Below, piece after piece: positions 33,135-45,015 of a stretch of 64,000 nt of DNA (position 1 is its first letter; every line of letters starts with the position of its first letter). The stretch is from Acanthosepion esculentum (taxonomy: Eukaryota > Mollusca > Cephalopoda > Sepiida > Sepiidae): NCBI GenBank assembly GCA_964036315.1, contig OZ038488.1, positions 65,958,642 through 66,022,641 of the forward strand, in the 5' to 3' direction. The translations under genes and the position numbers were made by a program. The notes beneath the pieces were generated by a model that saw only the letters and a list, made by a program, of their open reading frames with translations, was not told the origin of the DNA and did no database searches.

Positions 33135-36100
33135 GGGGAGGATGGGGTAAGATGAACAGTGGGTTAAGATGAACCAACGCTTGTATACGAGTTAACAGAG
33201 ACCCCATAAACCTCTGACGTCACACACATTAAGCAACACGTCACTACACGTCACGACTGGCGCCGATTTGTTGCCAGTTTGAGAGTTTGGGTGCGAAAAA
33301 AAGTGTTTTGACGATCATCAAGTGAAAAGTTGGAAAGTGGGAATATCATCAAATACTCTGGTAAGTATAATTATTTTCTTTTCATTGTTAATTACTGGAG
33401 GTTGAGTTGTTATTTGACTGTTCTTCTGTGCACGTTGTTAATGGTTACAGAGTGGATTGCCTTGCTGCCAGATGATTTTTTCAAGATGGCTGCCGTGGGG
33501 TAAGATGAATCCTTGAGCTGGGGGTAAGATGAACCCATGGTTCATTGTACCCCAACATGTGTGCCACATTATTCTCCCCCCCCCCTCTTGTGGGGATGCC
33601 AGGGACTCATTCAATATAAATAGTATCCCCGCTTCTGGATATTCTGTGCTATAAATTTCCTCTTTTCTGTTGCTCTCTTCGTTTTGATTTGTTCTTTTGC
33701 CTGTTTGTCATTTCTTCCTAGGCCTATATCACTTATTTACATTAGGCCTCTCATTTTAGACTAGAACATTACTCTTATTCAGATGTTATCTGTTCGATTT
33801 CAGATGTCTCGGAAGTATGTTCGAAAGACGGAGCGGGCCAAAATCCCCATCGATGTGACGAAACGGGCCGCTGCTGAATTCACTGCTGGTGCTCCCCTAC
33901 GAGAAGTATCACGGAACTTCAACATCGACCGTGCCACGCTACGTCGCTTCATTGTGAAATCAAGGGATAAAGCAGACTGTCAAAATTAAAATCTGTATTC
34001 CCACTGCAAATGGAGAATGACCTGGCACGGCACATAACACACTTTTCCAACCAATTTCATGATTTGAGTGTAGAGAAATGTCGGGCACTTGCCTTCGAGT
34101 TTGCAAAAAGGAATGCCATTCTGGTTCCGGCCAACTGGGAAAGGGAAAATAAGGCTGGTAAAGACTGGTTCTACTCATTTAAAGGTAGGCACAAATTAGC
34201 CGTTAGAGCACCAGAAACTACGTCTCTTGCTCGGGCGACTGCTTTCAACCGCCACAATGTAGACCAGTTCTACAATAATTTGTCAGCAGTTACGGGCAGA
34301 TTCAAGTTCTCTGCAAGTGATTGATATTTGGAATCTCGATGAAACTAGCTGCACCACTGTGCAAAATCCTGGAAAAGTTGTCACAGAGAAAGGAAAAAAG
34401 CAAGTTGGATCCCTGACCAGTGCAGAATGTGGTGAATTAGTGACACTGGAATATTGTGTGAATGCTGTAGGGAACGTGATTCCACCATTGTTTGTGTTTC
34501 CACGGGTGAAGTTTCGGGAACATTTCTTGAATGGTGCGCCTGCTGGCTCTATTGGAAGAGCATCTCTCACTGGCTGGATGAATGAAGACCTGTTTGTAGA
34601 TTATATGCTACATTTCATTCAACACACTCGTTGCACGAAAGAAAGACCAGTGCTGCTAATTCTGGATAATGTGGAAGCACATATCACGATCAAGACAATT
34701 GACCTTGCACTTGACAATGGCGTTGTTCTGCTCACACTTCCTCCCCACACATCCCACCGATTACAACCTCTTGATAGAGCCGTCTACGGTCCATTTAAGA
34801 AGGCCTACAATGCGGCAATGGACGGGTGGATTCGCTCTCATCCTGGGAGAACAGTTACCATCTACGACATTCCCACCATTGTTTCTGAAGCTCAGCTCTG
34901 TGCCATGTCACAACGCAATATCAAGGCAGAATTTGTAGCCATGAATATATCCTTATTGTAGGGATAGATCCCTACAATGAGGATAAATTCATGGATGCTG
35001 ATTTTGCTTCAGCTGCAGTTACTGACCGTCAAAATCCTGAAGCAAATGCAGATGCTGCAGATCTGGATCCAATTCCTGGTCCAAGCTCAGGTGCTGTGGG
35101 TTCATCGCCGATCCCAAGACCTAGTTCTTGTGGCATGGGACAACAGCCTGTTTCCCGTTTTTGTGAATACGTCTCGCCATCAGCAATCTATCCTTTCTCA
35201 AGAGCTGAACCAAGAAAAACAAAAAGGAGAAGAAAGAAAAGAGCAACCAAAATACTGACTGACACACCAGTCCGAGATGAATTGGCAACAGAAAAAGCAA
35301 AGGTTAAACCCACCAAAGACATAAAAACGAAACTGTTTAGCCAAACATCCCAAAAGACAACAGCCAATGTCACCTCGGATGACGACAGCGATGATGAAGA
35401 CTGTGAGTCCATGGCCATGAACGATTCTGATGACAACGATGCATCGGATGACGAACTAATAGAAGGTGATTTCGTGGTAGTCAGCGTCAGTGGTAAGAAA
35501 ACCACACGTCGATATATCGCCAGAGTCGATGGTGATGAACTCGAGAGTGAATTCTTGAAGTGAATCCAAGGCCGAAAACCCATGGACGTCAGACAGGCCT
35601 TCATTATCGACCCCGATGATGAAGCATCATTCGATAGACAAGATATTGTAAAAAAAATTACCCGCACCAAACAACTTGTTGGGGAGTGAACGCAAATCCA
35701 ACCAATGGGTCTTCCCCTGTGACCTGGAAAAATTCAATCTTTCATAGAATGGAATCTGACCATGGTGGTTGTTGTTGTTTGTTTTTTACAAGTGTACAGC
35801 TGGATGCCACAATTGGACAGCAAAGTTGCAGTTCTATGCTTTTTTCTGAAATTTAAATCATTTTGTCCTTTCTTTTCTGTTATTTTGTATAAATATCTTT
35901 TTTCTCCCCTCAACCTCAAAGGGGGGGGGGGTCAACTTACCCAATATGTGGTGTAAATTGAACCTTTCTAACACCATTTTTCAAAGTGCTTTAAAAATGT
36001 GGAAGACATATTATGAAAACATCCAAATTGTGGAGGGTCAAAGGTAAATGGCAAGTGCTCAATTTAACACCAGCATAGACTGGATGACATTACCACAGGA

Positions 36101-36151
36101 GACACCAGGTCAAAAAATCTAAAAAGTGGTTCATCTTACCCCATCCTCCCC
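33135..36151 (+). mobile_element. Pogo/Tigger-like DNA transposon, full length, 3.0 kb
   Basis: Ends are inverted: GGGGAGGATGGGGTAAGATG at the left and its exact reverse complement at the right, extending to GAAC, with TA immediately outside both ends (33133-33134 and 36152-36153). Extra copies of GGGGTAAGATGAA or GGGTTAAGATGAA lie inside the left end (near 33159, 33498, 33521), and related motifs inside the right (near 35930-35965), so the subterminal regions carry repeated sites, probably for transposase binding. The interior encodes the transposase relic at 33807-35688. Confidence 0.9.
33807..35688 (+). pseudogene. Pogo/Tigger-type transposase, broken
   Basis: Starts MSRKYVRKTERAKI with a Psq-type HTH (PLREVSRNFNIDRATLRRF). 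After a frameshift near 33985, 34010-34322 encodes a CENP-B-like DNA-binding region (FAKRNAILVPANWERE, AGKDWFYSFKGRH). After a second shift near 34320, 34317-34961 encodes the DDE nuclease: D8 in IWNLDETSC, D117 in LLILDNVEAH and D153 in HRLQPLDRAVYGPFK. A third shift near 34955 leads into a C-terminal region (GIDPYNEDKF, proline/serine-rich, KTKRRRKKR basic stretch, acidic DDDSDDED) to an in-frame TGA at 35561-35563. The frame stays open past it to 35688 (ending TRTKQLVGE). Catalytic residues are all present; three frameshifts and one stop inactivate it. Confidence 0.88.
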
Positions 36152-36550
36152 TAACCATGTCTCCAACTTTCAAAAAATCGAACCATAAATCAAATCAAAT
36201 ACGGAAGACCAAACACTCAAAAAACCTGTTTTCTTTGAAGAAGAAAAATAAATTGTGAATATTAGAACTTTAGGAATAAACGATTTTGAATTTTTTACAC
36301 TATCAAAAAGGAATATAGAAAAAGAAAAGTAAGGGGAAAAAAACCTTGAAAATAGTCACGTGATACTTTTACTTATAATTATTTTTGACTTTTCATTAAC
36401 TATTAATGTTACTATTACTATGGTGTATTTCATTACACCAACAAGGCCTTTTTAATTATTTTATACGAAAATATTTTTCTTTTGATAAGTTTTATAGAAA
36501 AATTGATTGGATTGATCATTAATTTACTTTTATTTCTGTTTCAGTTTCAC
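36152..36550. other. Intergenic, AT-rich
   Basis: No recognised feature. Confidence 0.5.
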
Positions 36551-36813
36551 TCAGTTATGTGCCATACGCTTAGGCGATCACGTATCTTTCAATACATGAC
36601 TTTCGAGGCAGATTTTTTTTCCCTTAGTAGGTTGTCATTTCTTTCTGTGGTAGACTAGTTGCCATCCAAAAATTTAGAACCCAGTCTGTCCTACTATTAG
36701 CTGGGGGAGAAGAAGAGGATTCATACCTTTCACAAGGGTATTAGCGCATAAGTGAATGTAATGGCTTCGACTGGAATTCGAACTCGGCTCTCCGATTCCT
36801 CAATCCGAGCCGC
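36551..36813 (-). mobile_element. SINE family A, antisense copy
   Basis: Ends GGCACATAACTGA at 36551 on minus; box B GTTCGAATTCC at about 36772-36782; 5' end truncated at GCGGCTCGGATTGAGG near 36813. Confidence 0.82.
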
Positions 36814-37368
36814 ATACATAAATTATTATAAAAACTCTAATCCAAAAGGATTTCTTTTTTAAATAACCAAAAATTAAGGAATTATCTGATTTTAATAAAA
36901 CATCAGCATTTATATTCATTAATGAAGTAATTTTTTTTATTAAAAAGTTATTCTATGACAAAACATTGAGGATATATTTTTCAGGTCAGTTAGAATCTCT
37001 TAACTTATTCCATAATATCCAAATGATTTCTTTATCTTTATTGTATCTTTAATGTTATTATAGAGAAAACAAACACTTTATTGAACGAACAAAAATACTA
37101 TCCGCATCAGTAGATTAATCAAAATTCTCAATAAATGACGCGGGATATAATTCAGAATTTGATTTTTGTTTTTCACTTTTGATCTTCTGTAGGATAAAAT
37201 ATCAAAACGGTTGTAAAATGAAAACTGAATAAAATCATTTTTAAAAAATGTACCCTCTAGAATGGCGCTAACGGCTAAACTCTCTATATTGTTCGATTCT
37301 TCAAACATATCTTTATTTCATATAAAAAAAAAAAACCAAGAGTTTTAGAATGTGGATTTTATATATGT
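36814..37368. other. Intergenic, AT-rich
   Basis: No recognised feature. Confidence 0.45.
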
Positions 37369-37911
37369 GTGTTATGAAATAAAATAAGACATATCTCGGC
37401 TGATTTGCAGGCAAATGAACTAACATACTCAAGAGCGAGAGTCGGATGTGAACGGGACAAGGCCCCGTCACAAAATGACCATTATCGTCGTTTACGCATA
37501 GGCCCGACGCACGAGTTCCGGTCGAAAAATAAAATAATATTTCAAAGTGCTTCTATTTTTCGACCAATAAAAATGCTTCCCTCCTAATTATACTCGCGTC
37601 GTTTTTCGAGCCCGTTAAGCCATAAAAAACGCCATAAAAGGGTCACACGGGGAAGTACAAGTCAGTCAACAGGAGGCCGGGGAAGAGATCTGTTACGGTC
37701 AGTCTGGGCAGTCAGCAGCAGTCAGCAGGAGGAACGCCACGCCAACCAGTAGGAACTACTATGAGAGATCAACCCGGATCGGCAGCCGGCTTATGAACTA
37801 TACCACAAGGTAGCTGTCCCCAAAACGCACGTTCCTATTGAAATAAATCACATAAATCTATTTCTGCTGTTGTCGTATTTCCGTCTTGCAACCATACGCT
37901 TGTCTATAACA
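37369..37911 (+). repeat. Solo LTR
   Basis: Begins (G)TGTTATGAAAT and ends CTATAACA, giving complementary TGTTAT...ATAACA ends. It is flanked by the direct repeat TATGT (37364-37368 and 37912-37916), the 5-bp target duplication expected for LTR elements. Inside are a TATA-like CCATAAAAG near 37632, a transcribed-type GC-rich section and AATAAA near 37842, the order of U3, R and U5. No internal retroelement sequence adjoins it. Its sequence does not obviously match the gypsy relics here. Orientation is inferred from the TATA and poly-A signals. Confidence 0.7.
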
Positions 37912-38219
37912 TATGTATACAGCATATATTATTAAAATTAGATGCAAGTTATTCTCCATAAAAATATTTTTTGAATTTTCTTGAATTCTCTTCTTAAGAT
38001 TTCGGACCATATTTTTCGACGTGTTCACAGTTGATATTTTTTAAGTGGAGTATAGCTGATATGGAAAAATACTCCCACAAAACTTAAAAATAAGTAAAAT
38101 AATATTCAATATAAATTTCATAAATTTAAATTTATGAATAAATTCTGAAATTTTCAATGATTTTGGTAAATGTTTAAGAACAGGGGATACGTTTTTTTTT
38201 TTTTCGCGCGTAGAAAGTG
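37912..38219. other. Intergenic, AT-rich
   Basis: No recognised feature. Confidence 0.5.
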
Positions 38220-38224
38220 CTTAA

Positions 38225-38430
38225 AATAGGAGTAGAAAGGGTCAGTATCTAGGTAGGTGAGCGCTTGGGAAGACCAGGTTCTGCAAGTGTGAATGTGATG
38301 TAATGATTAACGGCTCGGAATTTGAAATCAGAGAACCGAGTTCCAATTCCAGTCGTGTTCGTTATATTAATTTTCGCGCAAATACCCTTGGGAAAGGCAG
38401 GAATCCACCCGCTTCTTCTTCCCTCCCATC
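38225..38430 (+). mobile_element. Composite SINE (family B), 5S-like plus tRNA-like
   Basis: GGTAGGTGAGCGCTTGGGAA (38251 on) resembles the 3' part of 5S rRNA. It is followed by GTGAATGTGATGTAATGATT, GGCTCGGAATTTGAAATCAG and a box-B-like GAGTTCCAATTCC, and matches 41630-41790 along its length. Hence it is one repeat family with a 5S-derived and a tRNA-derived module. Confidence 0.65.
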
Positions 38431-39009
38431 AATTAGTAATATTTGAATCAGTAAACTATTATTAGCGCCAAAAAATTCTTACAATCTAAAAAATATTTTC
38501 TGACTTGAAATAACTTACAAAAGGTTGATAAGCCATAAAGAAACAAATAAATCAATAAACCGAGACCGTAAATTGACTTCAGCATCAACCTTCTGAAATA
38601 TCACCGACTAATTCTTCTCCAGTTGGAGGTCGTGACTGAATCAAACGCCGAGTATACTGCACAATTCATTCCCCCAACTGAAAGGACCGCGGAGAGAAAA
38701 GTCTCTCTACGAGCCCAATCACAAAACAACAGGTTTACCGCAGTTCATTTTTACCCCTGTTACGGTCGCATCGTGGATGAGGGACTTCTTCAATTTTGAC
38801 ATTGTTTGTTACAAGCATAGAGCGCGGGTCAGGATTCCCCTCAACTTGTGCAGGAAAGGTTCTAGTTCAGATGCGTGCAGCAAAGGGCAAAAGTCTTAAT
38901 AAAGAGATTTAGACAACATCAAAGGTTTCGATCTGGGAGTAGCATACTCTAAGTATATCCAGGAGAGAAATTTAGATTTGAAACCATCTACCGATTTTTG
39001 CTGTGAAAG
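38431..39009. other. Intergenic, unassigned
   Basis: No feature that I can support. Confidence 0.45.
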
Positions 39010-39029
39010 TAGAACAAAGTTAATCATTT

Positions 39030-39195
39030 TTTTTAAAAAACAATTTCACCCCTAGAAAGGTGATAAAGCCACTAAGACGTAAGGGGGTTACTGATAGTGA
39101 AATAAAATGAGATGTTAGTGAGACAAAAATGATCAGGATTCATTAAGACAGCAGAGGGCGATTGACGTTGCATTTAAATTTTTGAAGATTCTAAA
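39030..39195 (-). mobile_element. LINE 3' tail (Jockey/CR1-like), antisense
   Basis: Matches 12390-12600: CTTAGTGGCTTTATCACC and the AATTTAAATGCAACGTCAATC segment on the minus strand. It stands head to head with the plus-strand piece at 39253. Confidence 0.6.
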
Positions 39196-39252
39196 AGTTT
39201 TTTCTCGCCTGAGTCCACCCTTCAAATCTATAAATCAACCATTCGCCCTTGC

Positions 39253-39780
39253 ATGGAATACATATGTATGTATGTTCGCCTTAAGGTGCTCGACAAAAAC
39301 CAGAGACGGATATGCAATGTGATTGGCCCTGATCTGGCATCTCGTTTACAGTCGCTCTCTCACAGATGTACCGTTTCTTCCCTCTGTCTTTTCTACAAAT
39401 ACTTTCACGGTAACTGCTCTGACGAGCTACTTCCGCTGGTTCCCAAACTGCATGAATTTAAACATGCTACTAGGTTGGCATCTAAATCCCACCCTTTCAC
39501 TGTCGAAACGGTTAAATATAGCCGTCTCTTCTACTCCAATAGCTTTATGTCTCGCACTTCCTGTCTGTGGAACTCCCTCCCTCTTACTAGCTTCCCTGAT
39601 AGCTATAATCTTCAATTATTCAAATGCAATGTCAATCGACATCTTCAAATGCCTTGATCTATTCCCCGTCCTTCTCTTCATCCTTTCTTCTATCACGCTT
39701 CTTTACTCTTGCTCCCACTTTCTGTAACCCCTTGCGCACTAGTAACACTCCCGCCTTGCTTGGGGTGAAATGCATAAAAA
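39253..39780 (+). pseudogene. Jockey/CR1-like LINE, C-terminal fragment
   Basis: 134 residues open to a stop at 39657: VLDKNQRRICNVIGPDLASR, LSHRCTVSSLCLFYKYFHGN, SHPFTVETVKYSRLFYSNSF and SCLWNSLPLTSFPDSYNLQ, ending FKCNVNRHLQMP. This is the region after the RT in LINEs of the Jockey/CR1 type. The 3'UTR (GCTTGGGGTGAAATGCATAA) runs to about 39780. It is unusually free of stops. The 5' part is missing. Confidence 0.75.
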
Positions 39781-40539
39781 AAACTATGGTGATAGTGGAC
39801 GGGATAAGATCGAGGTCTTTCATGTTGTCTAGATCTGTTTGACAAGTTTATTCGGGGCTATCAGACAACTCTCAGCGTTTAATCATTTTGCTAAAATCTT
39901 ATCCATAATCTTTAATTTTAAATCTTTGGTTAAGAGCCGAAAATTACTAATCCAATTGAATGAGGTCAGCAACGAAAGCATGGAACGGAGCAGATACTAG
40001 ACTGGGCTCCTTGGGGAAATCTTTCTGATAGTCTGGAAATTCTTCGCAGATGCCTTCGTTCGTAATTAAACATCATTTATCTGGCGATGAGACACTGAGG
40101 ATACGTTGAAATGTAGCATTCTGGAGTTTTGCACGCAATTTTGCGGTCATACTTGCTGCCTTGGCTGATATTTTTAATCCAGTTCTGTGAAAGTTTGGTT
40201 CTTCCTGTTAAGAAAAGAGGCCAGCTCTGCCTTATCTCTAACTACTTGGCCGATATCTCCAAATTTGACAGCCATATCTACTCGAGGTTCGATTGGTGTC
40301 TGTGCTGTTTATCTAAGTTGAATTGGTGGTCATAGTCGGCAGCAAACGACCTAATTCTACTTTAGAAATTGTCCCACCACTTTATTCTCAAATACAACAC
40401 CATGTTAATTCCTGTTTCAGTGTATTAGCTGATTCTAAAAATCTTTCGCGTGCAAGAATGATGAGATGATTGCCAGTATTCAGCCATACTCGGTTTCGTC
40501 GAACTCAGACTAGCTTATGGTCTCAATAAACTATAATAT
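39781..40539. other. Intergenic, unassigned
   Basis: Composition is moderate. Traces such as 40129-40335 may be old retroelement sequence but lack a recognisable motif. Confidence 0.35.
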
Positions 40540-40975
40540 GAAAGTTTAGGCAGCCTAGGAATCAGTAAAAGACAGCTGAAATTCCTTGGGCATATGATGA
40601 GGTCTTGGGAAACTTAAACCTCACGAGGCACATTGAGGGCAAGAGAGATAGGGGAAGGCATCAAGCCACTTACCTGACAAGGGGAAGGAGTTTTAGCAAA
40701 AGGAGCAAAACTGTTAAGGGCCACAAAGATAGGAAGGTGTGGAGAGCCATGATCGTGAGAAAAGGAATTGACAATTTTACTAACAGTGCCCAAGGTAGCA
40801 TCAACATAAAGTTACCCAGAAGATTGCCCTACTAGAAACATCCCATATACTAAGAAAAGTGCTATCAGTTAAATGACAATTCTCCTATAGGGACTAAGGA
40901 CCATAGTTTGGATCCGGCTCTACAGGATATAAAGCAGGAAGCATAACATACACCAATAATAATAATAATAATGGA
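40540..40975 (+). mobile_element. Chimeric LINE 3' end
   Basis: 40565-40775 encodes SRQLKFLGHMMRSWE, LTRHIEGKRDRGRHQATYLT and KDRKVWRAMIVRKG, the C-terminal signature of a different, APE-type LINE (RTE/ingi-like). From 40790 on the sequence equals the 3'UTR of the REL-type LINE of 8118 and 9842 (ACATCCCATATACTAAG, TATAGGGACTAAGGACCATAG, (TAA)n tail). Two LINE families are therefore joined. Confidence 0.65.
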
Positions 40976-40992
40976 TGTTCTTCTAGGGTGGC

Positions 40993-41026
<34 letters not shown>
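40962..41026. repeat. (TAA)n microsatellite, interrupted
   Basis: Two TAA blocks separated by ATGGATGTTCTTCTAGGGTGGC. Confidence 0.9.
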
Positions 41027-41439
41027 GATACTATTTACAGTTTATTTTACCCAGTTTCACTCACAAGACTTGGGTCAACCCATGGCATGGTTTTGAGGTA
41101 ACGGTGACGCACACAGGGATCGAATCCTGAGGCCGGCATTATCAAGGTTACCTCCTTAAAAAATCGTTTATGTGTTTATATGAATCCAAATATATATCAG
41201 TGTTTATTTATCAGTAATGTTATTCTGAAGGTAATAACTTGTTTTATTACATTTACATTTATGCTAAAAACTAAAAGGCAATTTACTGCAGGCAGAGTGT
41301 ATTAGATTTATTGATACTTAAAATTCATTGTAATTTTTTCTCTTCTGGAGTTATCAACCTGTAGTGAGTGCGAAATAGCAATAACACCTTTTACCTACTC
41401 CATTCAAATTCTGAGGACTGGGGAAAAGGCAGAGTAAAG

Positions 41440-41790
41440 AAAGTAGCGAACCTATGTGAAATTCCTTTCGATATAAAGTGAGAAGAAAAAATAAGTTAAT
41501 TAGAGAAGAATGTCAGAAGTCATGTGAAAGGTTTCAAAATGAGAAATCGAAAAGCTGAGTTTGAATTCCAGTTGGATCTGTTACAGTCACATACACATAT
41601 CCCTCTTTCCCTAGCTATGGGTTAAATAGTAGATGGGTGACCGCTTGGGAATACTATGTGTTGTAAGCTTGGATGTGAAGGTGATGTAACAGATAATGGC
41701 TTGGAATTTTTAATCAGAAAACCGAGCTTCAATTCCACTTGAGTTACGCGCAAATATCCCTAGAAAATGGGTTAATTAGTAAGACTTATA
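41440..41790 (+). mobile_element. Composite SINE (family B), longest copy
   Basis: Modules in order: AACCTATGTGAAATTCC start; a first box-B-like GAGTTTGAATTCC near 41566; 5S-like GATGGGTGACCGCTTGGGAA followed by ACTATGTGTTGTAAGCTT at 41632-41670 (5S 3' end: GATGGGAGACCGCCTGGGAA); then a second tRNA-like part with box-B-like GAGCTTCAATTCC near 41724. It is matched partially by 29755-29910 and 38225-38430. Confidence 0.68.
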
Positions 41791-42250
41791 TCACTGAAAT
41801 CATTATTTTCTCCAGAAAAATTCTTACAATCTAAACATATTTTCTTGCTTTAAATAACCTTCAAAGGGTTGATAAACCGTAAAAACGACTCAATCAATCA
41901 AATTCCTGCGTACATTTAAAATTCCCTATCAGGGAAGAATTCCTCCTAGATTAGACTACTTGTCGTCAACGCTTTTCAGATGATGTCTACCAATTCCCTT
42001 AATATAAATTGGGTTCTTGTGTAGCTGATTAGACCAATAATGGAACGGCATATTTTTCCGCAAGTAGGTCATCCGAGAAGAAACATGGGAGTAGAGGACG
42101 TGTTCTGCGTGTGAGGACTTCGACGGTGTTTCACTGCCTGCTGTACAAACTTTGCTTCTGTTCTGATGACACACTAACCTTTTCATGGTGATATTGAATT
42201 TAGAAACAATTATTTTTTATATTAAAGGTGTAAATAGTAATGTCAAGGTA
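41791..42250. other. Intergenic, unassigned
   Basis: No recognised feature. Confidence 0.45.
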
Positions 42251-42251
42251 T

Positions 42252-42297
42252 GTTCCATGTGATTAAACACATTGTAATGTGTTCAATCACATGGAAC
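42252..42297. repeat. 46-bp palindrome
   Basis: GTTCCATGTGATTAAACACATT and its reverse complement, separated by 2 bases and with one mismatch. Confidence 0.9.
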
Positions 42298-42555
42298 CTA
42301 CTTTAATTAAACAATTTCTCCAATGCATTTTTTTTTTGTTTTTAACTTCTTTTCAGAACATGGAGTTGGGTAGATAATAAAAAGGCAAATATTGCATCGA
42401 GCTACAAAAGATATTAAGTTAATCAGAGCAATAATCGTGCACAACCAAGAGAGTACTTTGAAGGTGACAACGGTCATCAGTAACCAGATAAGCAAAATTT
42501 TGTCGAATTTTGTAATGTGGGTCGTACGATGGCATTACAACAGCATGCATTCATT

Positions 42556-42666
<111 letters not shown>

Positions 42667-42794
42667 GAATGAAATGGACTAAGTTCGCAAATTATTTTAA
42701 TATATATTCTGTTTATACGTTAATTTTATAGATACAGTTTATTTAAGTAAATGCTCTGTTTTTTTAATTAAACAATATTAATCACATTTACCGG

Positions 42795-42856
42795 CCTGAA
42801 TATTCGAGAAATGTCGGAGAACACATATTTTCTACGAAATTTCTCGAACATTCAGG
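42795..42856. repeat. Inverted repeat (hairpin) next to (AT)n
   Basis: CCTGAATATTCGAGAAAT at 42795 and TTTCTCGAACATTCAGG ending at 42856 pair with one mismatch across a 26-base loop. Confidence 0.85.
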
Positions 42857-42859
42857 GAT

Positions 42860-42864
<5 letters not shown>

Positions 42865-42923
<59 letters not shown>
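42865..42923. repeat. (AT)n microsatellite
   Basis: About 29 units. Confidence 0.95.
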
Positions 42924-42926
<3 letters not shown>

Positions 42927-43110
42927 GACAGCAATCTTTCTTTCAAACAAGTTTCCTTGAATATGACAAACAAGAAGAATTTGATGAATTCTTATATTTT
43001 GCCGTTTGGTGGGTGTAAGACAGTATAAAATGTGCCCGCAGTATCTATTGCTCAACCGTTTTCGGCCACTTCTTTAGCCATTTTGAAGCGGTTTGTTAAT
43101 AGTTGTTAGT

Positions 43111-43112
<2 letters not shown>

Positions 43113-43162
<50 letters not shown>
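43113..43162. repeat. (AT)n microsatellite
   Basis: About 25 units. On minus, the sequence just right-to-left of it (43085-43040) includes AGAAGTGGCCGAAAACGGTT, resembling the GAAGAAGTGGCCGAAACG boxes of the repeats at 24603 and 30900. Confidence 0.9.
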
Positions 43163-43165
<3 letters not shown>

Positions 43166-43425
43166 TTAAGCAATTAATGGATCTTTTCTCACACCAACAA
43201 TATTTTTATTACTATAAAAATTATTTTATTGGATACACGTGTTTGAGTAGACATCCTTGTTTAGTTAAAAACTGAAATTTACGTCTGCCAATCTAGATGA
43301 TCAAAAGTGTAATACAACTGCTACCAAGGCCGCTACTTCTTCAGTGTTTATAAATATTGACATCGTACTGAGAGTTGTAACTGACTGTCAGCACACACTG
43401 ATGATTCCTAAGTCCACAATCTTTA

Positions 43426-43607
43426 TCTCTCTCTCGATCTATCTATCTCTCTCTCCCCTCTCTCTCTATATATATATCATATATATATATCATATATGAT
43501 ATATATATCATATATATATATATCATATATATATATATATAATATATATATCATATATATATCATATATATATATCATATATATATATATATCATATATA
43601 TATATAT

Positions 43608-43648
<41 letters not shown>

Positions 43649-43735
43649 CATATATATATATATATCATATATCTATATATATCATATATATATATATATA
43701 TCATATATATATATATCATATCATATATATATATA
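43426..43735. repeat. Compound (CT)n and (AT)n/(ATCATAT)n microsatellite
   Basis: A CT-rich start followed by about 270 bases of AT interrupted by regular ATC triplets. Repetitive Tyr-Ile ORFs in it are artefacts. Confidence 0.95.
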
Positions 43736-45015
43736 TTAGATCATCCCATAAGTTCTGTCCGAATTTTAACTTTTTGTTAAAACGAACGAAATTTAAAGAG
43801 TATTTTATAATGTCTAATGGAGCTGAACATTATTTTTATGCTTAGATGCATTTAAACTGATCAAATTTTATTTCAGAGAACAATAAAATTAATTTTTGTT
43901 TGATTAAATCCCTGCTAACATGGGAGTACCCAAGAATCATTTGAGGCACATAATGCTTTATGAGTTCAAGAAAGGAAACTCAGCAGCCGAAGCGGCTAGA
44001 AACATTCACTCACTTTATGGAGAGGAATGTGTGAATGAAAGAACTTGCAGAAGTTGGTTTGCAAAATTCAGAGGTGGAGATTTCACTCTTGAAGATGAAG
44101 ATCGAACCGGACGCCCAGTTGAGTTTGATGAAAAGCTTCTTGAAGCAGCCCTTGAAGAAAATCCTGCTTTATCAGTTGAGGAATTGGCAGTGGTTCTCAG
44201 TTCAAACCATACAACTGTTCATCGTCATCTTCAACAACTTGGAAAAGTTCCTAAACTTGGAAAATGGGTGCCTCATGAATTATCTGAAAACAACCTCAAA
44301 TTCCGAATTGACATCTGCTCTTCTCTCCATTCTCACCAACTTGTTTCACCTTTTTTGGATAGACTGGCGACGAAAAATGGATCTTTTATCGAAATGTTAA
44401 GCGTCGTAGACAGTGGCTTGGTAATGGGGAAGGACCCCAGCCACAGCCGAGAAGGGAACTTCATGGGCAAAAAGTACTTCTTTCAATCTGGTGGGATTGC
44501 CAAGGAATAATCCACTTTGAATTCTTACCACCTAATGCAACAATTAATGCTCAAATATACTGTCAGCAATTACAGCGTTTGAACCAAGCTTTGAGGAAAA
44601 AAAGACCTGCTCTAGTGAATCGAAAACGGGTGATGTTTCATCAGGACAATGCGCGACCACACACAGCAAAAATCATGTCACAAAAGATCGAAGAACTTGG
44701 TTGGGAGAAAATTCCTCATCCACCTTATTCTCCCGACCTTGCTCCTTCAGACTACCATTTCTTTTGTCGCTTACAGAATCATTTGGAAGAAACAGCTTTT
44801 GTAACACAGGAAGAGGTTAAAACTGATATTTGTGAGTTCTTCGAATCAAAGCCAAAAGAATTTTACAGTAATGGAATTAGTAAGCTTGTTAATAGATGGA
44901 AGGAAGTCATAGATAATCAGGGAAAATACATTGTTGATTGAATCTGTAATTAAATGTAACATTTGGTCACTTGTTTTCTTTATTCAAAATTCGGACAGAA
45001 CTTATGGGATGACCT

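Noticed and set aside
41100..41165. tRNA or SINE head (GGATTCGATCCC on the minus strand)
   Set aside because: Only a box-B-like word; no box A or repeat copy seen.
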